Of a DNA stretch of 51,225 bases, positions 16,277-25,334 are shown in pieces; position 1 is the first letter of the stretch; every line of letters starts with the position of its first letter. Source of the stretch: Chloroflexota bacterium (GTDB lineage Bacteria > Chloroflexota > Anaerolineae > Aggregatilineales > Aggregatilineaceae); NCBI GenBank assembly GCA_012729765.1, contig JAAYCM010000061.1, positions 1-51,225 of the forward strand, given 5' to 3'. A model generated the notes under the pieces. The model was given only the letters and a program-made list of their open reading frames with translations, was not told the origin of the DNA and searched no databases. The position numbers and the translations under genes are program-made.

Positions 16277-17030
16277 GGCGGGTGGGGTGAAACTCTCGGC
16301 GCTGGATACCGAGCGGTTCGGCGTGCCAAGCGCGCGCGTGGATGACGTTAGTGCCGAAACGCTGCCCGCTGTGCTAGCGTTCTGCCGGGCGCACGGCGTC
16401 ACGTTCCTGATCGCGCGCTGCCCCACGAGCGATCTGAAAGCGGCGCAGGCGATGGAGCAGGCCGGATTTCTGCTGATGGACACGCTGATCTACTACGCGC
16501 GCGATCTGCACCGCAGCCCGATCCCGCCGGACAGCGGGCAGGTGCCGGTGCGCCCGCTCCTGCCCGGCGACGAGGAACAGGTCCGGCAGGTCGCGCGCGA
16601 GGCGTTCAGCGGCTACTCCGGACACTATCACGCCGACGAGCGGCTGGACCGTGCGCAGTGCGACGCGGTATATACGTCGTGGGCCGAGCGCTCAGCGGTG
16701 TCGCGCGAGGTGGCCGGCGAGGTGCTGATCGCCGATCTGGACGGGCAGGTTGCCGGTTTTGCCACGCTGCGGATGAACAGTCCCGACGAGGGTGAGGGTG
16801 TGTTGTTTGGCGTCGCACCTTTCGCCCAGGGGCGGGGCATCTACCGCTCGTTCATGGTGCGCGGCATGGAATGGAGCCTGGGCCAGGGCGCGCGCCGGAT
16901 GGTCGTCTCCACGCAGATCACGAATCTGGCTGTGCAGAAGGTCTGGACGCGGGTCGGCTTCGAGCCGAGCGGGAGCTACTACACCTTTCACAAGTGGTTT
17001 GACGCGCCAGGAGCAGCAGTACATGGCTGA
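16263..17030 (+). CDS. GNAT acetyltransferase, WecD/FdtC-like context
   Basis: This is a 255-residue protein. The C-terminal ~160 residues have the GNAT fold: VPVRPLLPGDEEQVRQVAREAF, EVLIADLDGQVAGFATLRM, the acetyl-CoA loop GVAPFAQGRGIYRSFMVRGMEW, and STQITNLAVQKVWTRVGFEPSGSYYTFHKWF. The N-terminal ~80 residues (VDDVSAETLPAVLAFCRAHGVTFLIAR) resemble the extra domain of TDP-fucosamine acetyltransferase WecD. Being translated with a WecE-type aminotransferase (8-bp overlap), it probably acetylates the 4-amino group of a dTDP-4-amino-dideoxyhexose. The start ATG follows GGGAGGAACAGC and lies inside the end of the GT2 gene. The substrate is inferred from neighbours. Confidence 0.85.
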   Translation: MSEAEAGGVKLSALDTERFGVPSARVDDVSAETLPAVLAFCRAHGVTFLIARCPTSDLKAAQAMEQAGFLLMDTLIYYARDLHRSPIPPDSGQVPVRPLLPGDEEQVRQVAREAFSGYSGHYHADERLDRAQCDAVYTSWAERSAVSREVAGEVLIADLDGQVAGFATLRMNSPDEGEGVLFGVAPFAQGRGIYRSFMVRGMEWSLGQGARRMVVSTQITNLAVQKVWTRVGFEPSGSYYTFHKWFDAPGAAVHG

Positions 17031-18180
17031 GCCGTTGTCGATTCCGTTCAATAAACCATCGTTTGCCGGGAACGAGCAGGCGTATATTGCCCAGGCCATC
17101 GCTAACGGGCATATTTCCGGCGATGGCCCGTTTACGAAGCAGTGCCATCGCTATCTCGAAGCGGCGCTGGATGTGCCAAAGGCGCTGCTGACCACGTCCT
17201 GCACGCACGCGCTGGAAATGGCCGCGCTGATCCTCGACATCCAGCCCGGCGACGAGGTGATCGTCCCCTCGTTTACCTTCGTCTCGACGGTCAATGCGTT
17301 TGTGCTGCGCGGCGCGACGCCGGTTTTTGCCGATGTCCGGCCCGACACGCTCAACCTGGACGAGACGCGCCTGGAAGCTCTGATCACGCCGCGCACGCGC
17401 GCGATCGTGCCGGTGCATTACGCCGGGATCGGCTGCGAGATGGACGCGATCATGGGGCTGGCGGAACCGCACGGGATTGCGGTGGTCGAGGACAACGCGC
17501 ACGGCCTGTTCGCCAAATATAAGGGGCGCTGGCTGGGCACGTTCGGCGCGCTGGCGACACAGAGCTTCCACGAGACGAAGAATTTCCAGTGCGGCGAGGG
17601 CGGGGCGCTGCTGATCAACGATCCGCAGGTGATCGAGCGGGCCGAAATCATCCGCGAGAAAGGGACCAACCGCAGCCGGTTCTTCCGGGGGCAGGTGGAT
17701 AAATATACCTGGGTCGATATCGGCTCCAGCTACCTGCCGTCGGATGTGCTGGCGGCGTTCCTCTACGCGCAGCTAGAGGCGCGCGAGGCGATCCAGGGGG
17801 GGCGCGAGCGCATCTGGACCACGTACTGCCACGCGCTGAGCGATTGGGCGGCTGAGTTTGGCGTCACGCTGCCGACGGTGCCGCCGCACTGCGAGCAGTC
17901 GTATCACATGTTCTACCTGCTGCTGCCATCGCTGGCGCTGCGCACGGCCTTGATCGCGCACCTGAAGGCGCGCGGTATCCTGGCGGTGTTCCACTACCTG
18001 CCGCTGCACCTCTCGGAGATGGGGCAGCGTTTTGGCGGGCAGCCGGGTGACTGCCCCGTGACGGAAGATGTGAGCGACCGCCTGCTGCGCCTGCCGTTCT
18101 ATAACAGCCTGAGCGACGGCGAGCAGGCCCAGGTGATCGAGGCGCTGCTGGCGTTCGATTGGCAGCCAGCCAGGGATTGA
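17023..18180 (+). CDS. wecE: dTDP-4-amino-4,6-dideoxygalactose transaminase
   Basis: The 385-residue PLP enzyme is of the DegT/DnrJ/EryC1/StrS family, transferring an amino group from glutamate to a dTDP-4-keto-6-deoxyhexose. Landmarks: IPFNKPSFAGNEQAYIAQAI at the start, SCTHALEMAALILDIQPGDEVIVPSFTFVSTVNAFVLRGATPVF, VEDNAHGLFAKYKGRWLGTFG, and the PLP lysine in SFHETKNFQCGEGGAL (Lys186). The SFHETKN motif and FNKP start are typical of WecE/RffA. The true start is the ATG at 17023 after CCAGGAGCAGCAG. The open frame reaching back to 16792 is an overlap into the acetyltransferase gene and is rejected. With the GNAT and GT2 genes it forms a three-gene sugar operon. Confidence 0.93.
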   Translation: MAEPLSIPFNKPSFAGNEQAYIAQAIANGHISGDGPFTKQCHRYLEAALDVPKALLTTSCTHALEMAALILDIQPGDEVIVPSFTFVSTVNAFVLRGATPVFADVRPDTLNLDETRLEALITPRTRAIVPVHYAGIGCEMDAIMGLAEPHGIAVVEDNAHGLFAKYKGRWLGTFGALATQSFHETKNFQCGEGGALLINDPQVIERAEIIREKGTNRSRFFRGQVDKYTWVDIGSSYLPSDVLAAFLYAQLEAREAIQGGRERIWTTYCHALSDWAAEFGVTLPTVPPHCEQSYHMFYLLLPSLALRTALIAHLKARGILAVFHYLPLHLSEMGQRFGGQPGDCPVTEDVSDRLLRLPFYNSLSDGEQAQVIEALLAFDWQPARD

Positions 18181-18197
18181 CCTCGCCCGCTATGAAA

Positions 18198-18229
18198 AAA
18201 CGAGGGGCGTGTTCACACGCCCCTACAAA
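18198..18229 (-). terminator. Bidirectional terminator between wecE and the glutaredoxin-like gene
   Basis: An 8-bp stem GGGGCGTG/CACGCCCC with loop TTCA has A-runs on the left (six A near 18195) and TACAAAAA on the right. It gives a T-run on the minus strand for the gene at 18286 and can weakly end wecE on the plus strand. Confidence 0.75.
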
Positions 18230-18285
18230 AACCGGGCGGCATGACCCCATGAAACATGCGCGCCCAGCTTCATACATCACACGCG

Positions 18286-18609
18286 CTAGAAGCGCCTCGG
18301 ATCGCCGTCGCGGCCATCGAGGTTGTGGCGCGGGTCGGGGAAGCCCAGCCGGGTCAGGGCGCGATCGACTTCCTCGGTCGAGGGATCGCTCAGGATCAGC
18401 TTATCGTCATCCGGCCCCATCACCAGCGTCGGCATGATCACCTCGCCGCTGTTGACCAGCACCAGGAATTTCTCATCGTCGGGATTGTCGTCGATGTTCA
18501 CGAAGTGAAACGGCATCGCGCGGTCTTCGAGATACTGGCGCATCCGCTGTGTTTTTTCGTCGTTCGGACGGCCATACAGGATAAAGTCACGTTCGGTATC
18601 ACGCGTCAT
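18286..18609 (-). CDS. Glutaredoxin-fold protein without CxxC
   Basis: The 107-residue protein has the glutaredoxin layout: strand DFILYGRP, helix KTQRMRQYLEDRAM, strand PFHFVNIDDNPDDEKFLVLVNSG, cis-Pro loop EVIMPTLVM, then strand-helix ILSDPSTEEVDRALTRLGF. In active relatives (Mrx1-type) the first loop is a C-P-x-C motif; here it is GRPNDEK, with no Cys at all in the protein. This cannot do thiol-disulfide exchange, so a binding role or a lost function is likely. The start follows GGAGAGCTG. It is transcribed alone between two terminators. The C-terminal ~15 residues (RHNLDGRDGDPRRF) are charged and disordered. Confidence 0.8.
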   Translation of the reverse strand: MTRDTERDFILYGRPNDEKTQRMRQYLEDRAMPFHFVNIDDNPDDEKFLVLVNSGEVIMPTLVMGPDDDKLILSDPSTEEVDRALTRLGFPDPRHNLDGRDGDPRRF

Positions 18610-18683
18610 CAGCTCTCCACTCCATTACATCCGGTTTCCTAGAGTCTTAGCAGGGCACGCGCGCCGTGACCATTGGCCGCCAC

Positions 18684-18708
18684 AAAAAAGGGCCGGATTT
18701 CCGGCCCA
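18684..18708 (-). terminator. Intrinsic terminator after the 3-hydroxyacyl-CoA dehydrogenase
   Basis: On the minus strand a 7-bp stem GGGCCGG/CCGGCCC with loop AAAT is followed by six T (18684-18689). This is a textbook intrinsic terminator. Confidence 0.9.
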
Positions 18709-18733
18709 GGCTGATCGTTTGTCTGGCGGCGGG

Positions 18734-19591
<858 letters not shown>

Positions 19592-19651
19592 ACGTTTCTC
19601 TCCTGGCTGAAAAAATAATCTCTGGTTGGCGCCCTGGCGCCTAAGCATGTG

Positions 19652-19808
19652 CCCCCCCCATCCCCCGGCCCCCTTCCCCCACGCTTCACGGAGGGAAGGG
19701 GCGGCCAGCCATATGCTTCAAGTCCCGCCCTCCTTGTGGGGGAGGGATTTAGGGCGGGGGGAGATGCTTCGCTGCTTTGCCTGCTCTGAAGGTTATAACA
19801 CGCTCTAG
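19652..19808. mobile_element. Element around repeat copy 4
   Basis: Core copy 4 is 19652-19761 with right arm GGGCGGGGGG. The right flank read in reverse starts CTAGAGCGTGTTATAACC (from 19808), matching the TAGAGCNTGTTAT end of the copy 2 and copy 7 outer elements. The CTAG at 19805-19808 contains the TAG stop of plsC. The left end is not clear; TAAGCATGTGC at 19641 may be a remnant. Confidence 0.65.
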
Positions 19809-20491
19809 CGCACGATCTGCGCCATTTCCTCGATCAGCGGATTCCCGGCGTAGACGCCGTGATACTGCTCCGGCAGCAGCGCCGCGATCGCGCACATGAT
19901 CCGCTCGGTGTATTCTTCCAGCGCCTCGCCCTTGGCGCGACCTTCCGGCAGGCGGAAGGGCTTGCCCACGCGCGCGATGACTTTAGGCCGGGGGTGCTTG
20001 AGCACTTTCTCCGTGCCGTAGAGCGCCGCCGGGACGACCGGCACGTTGGCACGCGTCGCCAGGAACGCCGCCCCCGACCGCCCCTGGATCAGCCCGCCGG
20101 TCCGGCTGCGTGTGCCTTCTGGCGCGACGCCCAGCACCACTCCGGCTTCGAGCACGCGCAGGCCCGCGCGCAGCGCCTCGCGGTCGGCGGAGAACTGCGT
20201 CACCCAGATCAGGGCATTGAGCCTGAAAAACGGCTCCATCCACGTGCCTTTGTACTTGCGCGCCGCCAGCCCGACGATGCCCGGCGGCGTGACCGGGATC
20301 GTGGCCGGGATGTCGAAGTAGCTCAGATGGTTGGATACGAACACATAGGGCGGGTCGGGCAGGTTTTCGCGGCCCTCAACGTGATAGCGCGACAGCAGAA
20401 ACATGATCAGCCGCGAGATCGGAATCGACCAGCGCGACTGCTCGGTCGCGGGCCAGTCGGCGGGGCGCGGCTGGGGGGAATTGTTCGGCAT
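19805..20491 (-). CDS. plsC: 1-acyl-sn-glycerol-3-phosphate acyltransferase
   Basis: The 228-residue PlsC/LPLAT protein adds the second acyl chain to lysophosphatidic acid at the membrane. Motif I is VSNHLSYFDIPA (HX4D), motif II around ALIWVTQFSADREALR, motif III GVAPEGTRSRTG, and motif IV NVPVVPAALYG. The N-terminal amphipathic stretch WSIPISRLIMFLLSRY probably docks it on the membrane. ATG at 20489-20491 follows ATGAGGAGAGCATC; an earlier in-frame ATG (20524) is less well placed. The TAG stop is inside CTAG at the edge of the copy 4 element. It could equally use another glycerolipid acceptor. Confidence 0.92.
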   Translation of the reverse strand: MPNNSPQPRPADWPATEQSRWSIPISRLIMFLLSRYHVEGRENLPDPPYVFVSNHLSYFDIPATIPVTPPGIVGLAARKYKGTWMEPFFRLNALIWVTQFSADREALRAGLRVLEAGVVLGVAPEGTRSRTGGLIQGRSGAAFLATRANVPVVPAALYGTEKVLKHPRPKVIARVGKPFRLPEGRAKGEALEEYTERIMCAIAALLPEQYHGVYAGNPLIEEMAQIVR

Positions 20492-20633
20492 AGATGCTCT
20501 CCTCATGTGTGCATGCGCCAGCATACCGCAAGCCGCGAGGGGCTGCCAGGATCGGGGCGCGGGCGGCGCAACGAATTTCTAACGCGGGATTAGTAGGCGC
20601 AGGCGGGCGGGTGTGGCTATGTTCTAGCTATAT

Positions 20634-20723
20634 TCCCCCCACGGTTTGCGGAGGGAAGGGGAGCAGAGCGGCGGCGGTTTTGAAGTCCTTCCCTCATTTC
20701 GGGGGAAGGATTTAGGATGGGGG
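20634..20723 (+). repeat. C/G-rich intergenic repeat, copy 5 (left part deleted)
   Basis: The copy keeps GGAGGGAAGGGGAGCA, the second hairpin GTCCTTCCC with GGGGGAAGGA, and GGATGGGGG at the right. The left tract is reduced to six C followed directly by ACGG, so CATCCCCCGGCCCCTTCC is gone and the four-run G-quadruplex motif is lost. It is the only copy between divergent genes, upstream of the beta-lactamase-fold gene. Confidence 0.8.
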
Positions 20724-20769
20724 CGAGATTTCAGAGTTTTTCAAGACACGAGAGAAAGAGCATCCAGCC

Positions 20770-21831
20770 ATGACGAACACCACTTCCGACGCAGCGCGCA
20801 CCCTTCCGACACGTGATTACTGGCCGACCGCCGGCTGGCAGGAATCGCCGCCCGACGCCCAGGGCATGGACGGGGAGCTGCTCGCGCAGGCAGACCGGCA
20901 GCTTGCCGCCGATCATCCCAACATCGAGAGCCTGATTGTGGTGCGGCATGGGCACATCGTCCACGAGCGCTATGCCGGAGAAACCGGGCCGGATCGCCTG
21001 CACAATCTCAAGTCGGCCACCAAGAGCATGCTCTCGCTGCTGATCGGGATCGCGCTGCAAACCGGCGATCTGGAAGCGCTGGATGATCGGCTGGCCTATT
21101 TCTTCCCGGAATACTTCACCTCGTCCACCGACAGCGGCAAGCGCGAGATCAGCCTGCGCCACCTGCTGATGCTGCGCTCTGGGCTGGAGTGGGACGAGTG
21201 GGGGCCGAACACGATCGAGATGATGCGGAGCGACAACTGGATCCGGTACGTGCTGGAGCGTCCGCTGGCGCACGAGCCGGGCACGGTGTTCACCTACAGC
21301 ACCGGCGATACACAGCTTCTCGTGGGTGCACTGCAAAAGGCCAGCGGCCTGCCCGCGCTCGAATTCGCCAACCTGTACCTGTTCCAGCCGCTCGGCATCA
21401 CGCAGTACACCTGGCCGACCGATCCGCAGGGCTACAATGTCGGGGGCGCGGACCTGTCGCTGTCGCCGCGCGACATGGCGAAGATCGGCTACCTGGTGTT
21501 GAACCAGGGGCAGTGGGACGGCCAATCGCTCGTGCGCCCGGCCTGGATCGAGGATGCCACGCGTCAGCATTCGACCGTTGTCCCGCCGGACGCGGGCAGC
21601 TATCCGCCGCTGTATTACGGCTACCTGTGGTGGCTGCGTCCCCAGGCCGGGCACGCCAGCGCGATCGCGGTCGGGCTGGGCGGCCAGTTCATTTACGTGG
21701 TTCCGGCGCTCGATCTGGTAGTGGTGATGACGGGCCGCCTGGAGCGGATCCCCCAGTTGTTCCGCAACAACGGCATGATCCGCGACCTGAACGTCCTGGA
21801 AGATTTCATCGTCCCGGCGGTGCAGGGGTAG
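20770..21831 (+). CDS. Serine hydrolase, class C beta-lactamase family
   Basis: This is a 353-residue protein of the beta-lactamase/esterase/D-aminopeptidase group. The SxxK nucleophile motif is in LKSATKSMLSLLIGIA (Ser ~82), the tyrosine motif is YST in TVFTYSTGDTQLLVGAL, and the third motif region is near the C-terminal GLGGQFIYVVPALDLVVVMTG. LRHLLMLRSGLEW and PRDMAKIGYLVLNQGQWDGQSLV are typical of this family. No signal peptide is visible, so it is probably cytosolic and more likely an esterase or peptidase than a resistance enzyme. It stands alone between repeat copies 5 and 6. Confidence 0.9.
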   Translation: MTNTTSDAARTLPTRDYWPTAGWQESPPDAQGMDGELLAQADRQLAADHPNIESLIVVRHGHIVHERYAGETGPDRLHNLKSATKSMLSLLIGIALQTGDLEALDDRLAYFFPEYFTSSTDSGKREISLRHLLMLRSGLEWDEWGPNTIEMMRSDNWIRYVLERPLAHEPGTVFTYSTGDTQLLVGALQKASGLPALEFANLYLFQPLGITQYTWPTDPQGYNVGGADLSLSPRDMAKIGYLVLNQGQWDGQSLVRPAWIEDATRQHSTVVPPDAGSYPPLYYGYLWWLRPQAGHASAIAVGLGGQFIYVVPALDLVVVMTGRLERIPQLFRNNGMIRDLNVLEDFIVPAVQG

Positions 21832-21844
21832 ATGGACTGGGATG

Positions 21845-21974
21845 CCCCCCATCCCCCGGCCCCTTCCCCCACTGCTGCGCGGAGGGAAGGGGAGCATGGT
21901 GGCGCTTTTCAAGTCCTTCCCTCATTTTGGGGGAAGGATTTAGGATGGGGGGCGATCTGTGGCTGTAGTACTAG
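21845..21974 (+). mobile_element. MITE-like element at repeat copy 6, left end lost
   Basis: Core copy 6 is 21845-21952. The right end TGTGGCTGTAGTA (21958-21970) matches the 13-bp terminal repeat of the two complete elements with one mismatch. It is followed by CTAG (21971-21974), which includes the TAG stop of the minus-strand gene. The left terminal repeat and the spacer ACGTTTTGTTGCC are absent, replaced by unrelated sequence after the beta-lactamase stop. Confidence 0.85.
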
Positions 21975-23401
21975 TTGATGCGTTTCCACGTGTTCCCGGC
22001 CAGCCGCCAGATCACCGTTTCGCTGATGGGCACATCGTTCTGCGTGTGGGCCGTCTCGACGTAGGCGTAAGTCTGGCCGTTAGCCTCGCGCGCGATGGCG
22101 ACCACGCCCACCGCCGGCACGGGGCGGGCGGCGTAGGCGGCATCCTCGATCCGGAGCTGCGCCTGCTGCGAGGTCAAGGCGTCTTCCAGGTCATAAAGCG
22201 CCAGGAACGCGCCGCCGGTATCGGCCTGAGCCAGCAGGCGTGTCTCCAGCGCCAGCCGCCACTGGAAAAAACCCTGCCAATCGAGCATATTGAGTTGATC
22301 CAGGCTGATCAGCGCGAACGGGACACCGGTGATGGCGGTGAGGGTGCCATCCAGCGTGGCATCCGTCTGCAGCGCGCGGGCGACCTGCGCCGGGACGCCC
22401 GTGCCGAACTGCGCGATCAGGCTTTCGATGAAGCCGGGCGGCTGCGTGGGCGTATCGCCGGTGAGCAGGGCCTGGGCGAGCCAGCGGCTCAGATCGTCGT
22501 GGAGCCAGGCCGCATCACTGTAGATCGGCGGGTTGATCTCCCCGGCGGCGTGGCGCACCAGCCGGTCCGCGACCTGGTCGGCGATCGCCTGGCCGAGATC
22601 GGCAGGGATGGCGACATCGGCCCGCGCGCGGCCCACCAGCGGCGAGGTGACGCGCAGCGTCCAGGGGTCATAATCGGCCCACTCGACCGTGCTGGGACGC
22701 TCGGCCACGATCTCGACGCGCAGCTCGTCCGGCGGCAGGCTGCATCCCAGCAGCGCACAGCCGCGCGCCCACCAGTCTTGCAGGCGTGGGGCGAGCGCCT
22801 CGGCCAGCCGCTCGTCCAGCTTGCGATACGTCACGCGCACCGGCCCGGCTGTGACCTCGGCCTCGTCGCCCCAGAAGGTCAGATCGTCGGGGACGTGCCG
22901 CCAGCCGCTCTGGTTATTCGGCCCGTCGTCCTCGTAATACCAGTAGAACCACACGACCTGATAGGGCACGCCGTCGATTGTCTCTTGCAGCACGACGCGC
23001 CCGCGCAGGTTGTCGATGGTGACGTTCTGCACGTCGCCGGTCAGCGCCAAGCGGTGGCTGCGCTTGAAGTCCTGATACTCGGAAAAGCGGCGGCTCTGTT
23101 CCAGCATAAAGGCTTCGCTGGCGCTGCGCTGGATCGCCATAAAGGCCGCGAAATCGCCCAGGCGCAGGGCCGCGACCTCGATCTCGACCGTGTCGATCAG
23201 GTCTTGCCGATACTGGTGATCGACCTGATCGAGCCGCCATTTGATGACCGCCGCCAGCCCAGCCAGCACAGTCAGGATGCCGATCAACAGCAGTAAAAAG
23301 CGCCGACCGTTCTTTCTCCGGCGCTGGCGTGCGTCCGGGTCTTCGGTGGCGCGGAGCTGCGTCTGCTCGGATTCAACTTCCCACTCTAGTTTGATACCCA
23401 T
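21971..23401 (-). CDS. Membrane-anchored protein of unknown function
   Basis: The 476-residue protein has a basic N-terminal cytosolic segment (RQRRRKNGRR), one membrane helix at ~33-52 (FLLLLIGILTVLAGLAAVI), and a large extracytoplasmic part. The region ~60-250 is alpha+beta, with FAAFMAIQRSASEAFMLEQSRRFSEY, and WYYEDDGPNNQSGWRHVPDDLTFWGD after it. Residues ~290-400 (DAAWLHDDLSRWLAQALL, LISLDQLNMLDWQGFFQWRLALE) recall the helical body of gluzincin-like proteins, but no HExxH is present. The end carries a beta sheet like SnoaL-type domains (YAYVETAHTQNDVPISETVIWRL). I recognise no named family. It begins 362 bp from birA and its stop is in CTAG at the copy 6 element. Confidence 0.75.
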   Translation of the reverse strand: MGIKLEWEVESEQTQLRATEDPDARQRRRKNGRRFLLLLIGILTVLAGLAAVIKWRLDQVDHQYRQDLIDTVEIEVAALRLGDFAAFMAIQRSASEAFMLEQSRRFSEYQDFKRSHRLALTGDVQNVTIDNLRGRVVLQETIDGVPYQVVWFYWYYEDDGPNNQSGWRHVPDDLTFWGDEAEVTAGPVRVTYRKLDERLAEALAPRLQDWWARGCALLGCSLPPDELRVEIVAERPSTVEWADYDPWTLRVTSPLVGRARADVAIPADLGQAIADQVADRLVRHAAGEINPPIYSDAAWLHDDLSRWLAQALLTGDTPTQPPGFIESLIAQFGTGVPAQVARALQTDATLDGTLTAITGVPFALISLDQLNMLDWQGFFQWRLALETRLLAQADTGGAFLALYDLEDALTSQQAQLRIEDAAYAARPVPAVGVVAIAREANGQTYAYVETAHTQNDVPISETVIWRLAGNTWKRIN

Positions 23402-23764
23402 CCAATACTGCTCACTCAGTCTTTCGATGATCGATTGGGCCAGCCTGGCCCAAACCGTTTGATTCTAACCGAACCGGCGGGGGAGTCAACCGTAGAGCCT
23501 GTTATGCAACTATTATTCCCATCCCCCTCGCCCGGCGGGTAGGGCTTGCCCTACCCCTACTACTACAGCCGCACCTGACGTTTTGTTGCCCCCCATCCCC
23601 CGGCCCCTTCCCCCACTGCTGCGCGGAGGGAAGGGGAGCAGAATTTGAAGTCTTTCCCTCCTTGTGGGGGAAGGATTTAGGATGGGGGCGATCTGCGGCT
23701 GTAGTACTACGCCCCCGGCTGGCTGCCGCTGAGACATGGTTGCTTCACAGGTGTATCACACGCC
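23402..23764. other. Intergenic region holding nested repeat elements
   Basis: No gene is seen in these 363 bp. An outer, degenerate element runs from TAGAGCCTGTTATGCA (23493-23508) to its inverted partner ending in CTAG at 23765-23768. A complete younger MITE (23561-23706) is inserted in it. The 23402-23492 part should hold the promoter of the gene at 21971. Confidence 0.6.
23557..23710 (+). mobile_element. Complete MITE with repeat core (copy 7), target duplication CTAC
   Basis: The element proper is 23561-23706 (146 bp) with perfect 13-bp terminal inverted repeats TACTACAGCCGCA and TGCGGCTGTAGTA. It is flanked by CTAC on both sides (23557-23560, 23707-23710), a 4-bp target duplication. 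Inside are CCTGACGTTTTGTTGCC, the repeat core, and CGATC. It is nearly identical, in the opposite orientation, to 49178-49322. It contains no gene. Confidence 0.92.
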
Positions 23765-24544
23765 CTAGGATTCGGCCAGGCCCACGTCGGCGGCGATGAC
23801 ACGCTGCCGCAGGCCCGCATCGGTGCGCACCCACAGCGCGCCATCCTCATCGACCGCCTCGGCTACGCCCTCATAGGCCGCGCCCAACTGGGGATAGACG
23901 GTCACGCGGCGGCCCAGCGTTCCCAGCCAGCCGCGCCACGCCTCGACCAGCGCCGGATCGTCCAGGCGCGCCGCCCAATAGTCGAGACGGCGGAGCAGAT
24001 CGGCCAGCAGCGGGCGGCGATCCACGCCGCGCCCCAGTTCGGTTTCCAGGCAGGTCGCGCGCTGTTCCAGCTCGGTGCTGCGAAAGTCGTTGCGCACGTT
24101 CACGCCGATGCCCACGATCACGGCTTCCAGATGATCGCCCAGCCAGGTCGCCTCGGAGAGGATGCCGCTGATCTTGCGCCCCTCGATCAGCACGTCGTTG
24201 GGCCACTTGAGGCGCACACGTCCCGGCAGGTGGGGGGTGAGTGTCTCCGCGACCGCGATCCCCCCGGCCATCGTCAGGCGTCCGATCTGCTCGCCGGGCA
24301 CCGTTGGGCGGACGACGACGCTGCACATCAGGCTGGCCCCCGGCGGCGAAATCCAGGCCCGGCCCTGCCGCCCGCGCCCGGCGGTTTGCTGCTCGGCGAT
24401 CACGGCGGCCCCGGTGGGCAGGGTAGGGTCGGTCAGCGCCCAGTTGCGGGCGACATCCTGTGTGCTGGCGACGACATCGTAGCAGCGGAAGGGTCGTTTT
24501 CCCAGGAGATTACCGAGGGTAGCGTTCGTCAGAGAATCGTACAT
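23765..24544 (-). CDS. birA: Biotin--[acetyl-CoA carboxylase] ligase, group I
   Basis: Joins biotin to the carrier protein of acetyl-CoA carboxylase and related enzymes through biotinyl-AMP. The 259-residue protein starts directly with the catalytic domain (YDVVASTQDVARNWALTDP) and lacks the N-terminal DNA-binding domain, so it is a non-regulatory type. Landmarks are AVIAEQQTAGRGRQGRAWISPPG (biotinyl-AMP loop GRGRQGR), VRLKWPNDVLIEGRKISGILSE with the catalytic Lys, and VIVGIGVNVRND. The C-terminal ~50 residues form the SH3-like domain (GRRVTVYPQLGAAYEGVAEAVDEDGALWVRTDAG). Its TAG stop is inside CTAG at the end of the outer nested element. Confidence 0.95.
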   Translation of the reverse strand: MYDSLTNATLGNLLGKRPFRCYDVVASTQDVARNWALTDPTLPTGAAVIAEQQTAGRGRQGRAWISPPGASLMCSVVVRPTVPGEQIGRLTMAGGIAVAETLTPHLPGRVRLKWPNDVLIEGRKISGILSEATWLGDHLEAVIVGIGVNVRNDFRSTELEQRATCLETELGRGVDRRPLLADLLRRLDYWAARLDDPALVEAWRGWLGTLGRRVTVYPQLGAAYEGVAEAVDEDGALWVRTDAGLRQRVIAADVGLAES

Positions 24545-24754
24545 CGCTCACGCCCTTTCTGGCCCGGTGGGGCAGCGTTCTGCTCGGGTGAAATTGTATA
24601 CGCAGCAGGGGGGGATTGCTACTTGCCAGCCGCCGGAAAGGTGGCTGTCTGGCAGGGGGGCCTGATATGATCCGGAAACAGCGTGTAACCTGCCCGTAAC
24701 TGTTTAACGCTACTGTTAGGACAGGTTGGCCGCTGCCACTCAAGGCTGGACAAG

Positions 24755-25255
24755 ATGAGCGATCCGATTCTGTGGACCCCCTGGCGTATGCCCTATCTGC
24801 GCGGCGAAGACCGCCAGCACTATGACGGCTGCCTGTTTTGCGTCAAGGCCACGACCGACGATCTGGCGGGCGAGCACATCGTCGCGCGCTCGGAACACGT
24901 GTATGTCACGCTCAACCGCTACCCCTACAACAACGGCCACCTGCTGATCGTGCCCTATGCCCATGTCGCGTCGGTCGAGAGCCTGCCGGTTGAGGCGCTG
25001 ACCGATCTGATGCTGACGCTCAACCGGGCGCTGGCGGCGCTGCGGCAGATATACCGGCCCGACGGTTTCAACGTCGGCGCGAATATCGGTCCCGGCTCCG
25101 GCGCGGGGATCGCCGAGCATTTTCATCTGCATGTCGTCCCGCGCTGGCAGGCCGATACCAACTTCATGACCGTCGCCGGGGGGATGCGCATGATCCCGGA
25201 TCTGCTCGACTCGACCTGGCAGCAGCTTCGTGACGCGTGGGAACCTGCGGAGTAG
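24755..25255 (+). CDS. HIT family nucleotide hydrolase or phosphorylase
   Basis: The 166-residue protein matches the HIT branch related to Ap4A phosphorylase and AMP-NH2 hydrolases. It opens with LWTPWRMPYLRGED, then GCLFCVKATTDDLAGEHIVARSEHVYVTLNRYPYNNGHLLIVPYAHVAS, and ends with the catalytic triad HFHLHVVPRW (~128-137). It is cytosolic and probably removes diadenosine polyphosphates or nucleoside phosphoramidates. The N-terminal Cys pair region (GCLFC) is shared by the bacterial HIT-like galT-type proteins. It is divergent from birA. A 79-bp gap separates it from the thiolase, which may be cotranscribed. Confidence 0.92.
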   Translation: MSDPILWTPWRMPYLRGEDRQHYDGCLFCVKATTDDLAGEHIVARSEHVYVTLNRYPYNNGHLLIVPYAHVASVESLPVEALTDLMLTLNRALAALRQIYRPDGFNVGANIGPGSGAGIAEHFHLHVVPRWQADTNFMTVAGGMRMIPDLLDSTWQQLRDAWEPAE

Positions 25256-25334
25256 GGGCGGGGCAGGATCGGGATTATGGTGTTTCTGAACCCAATAGTA
25301 CGGACTGTCAAGATTTTTTGAGAGGAACAAACCT

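Noticed and set aside
16792..17022. Extended N-terminus of the WecE-type aminotransferase
   Set aside because: It overlaps the acetyltransferase gene in another frame; the family start and ribosome site are at 17023.
20770..21831. Beta-lactam resistance gene
   Set aside because: There is no signal peptide and the third motif is not KTG; the esterase/peptidase branch is more likely.
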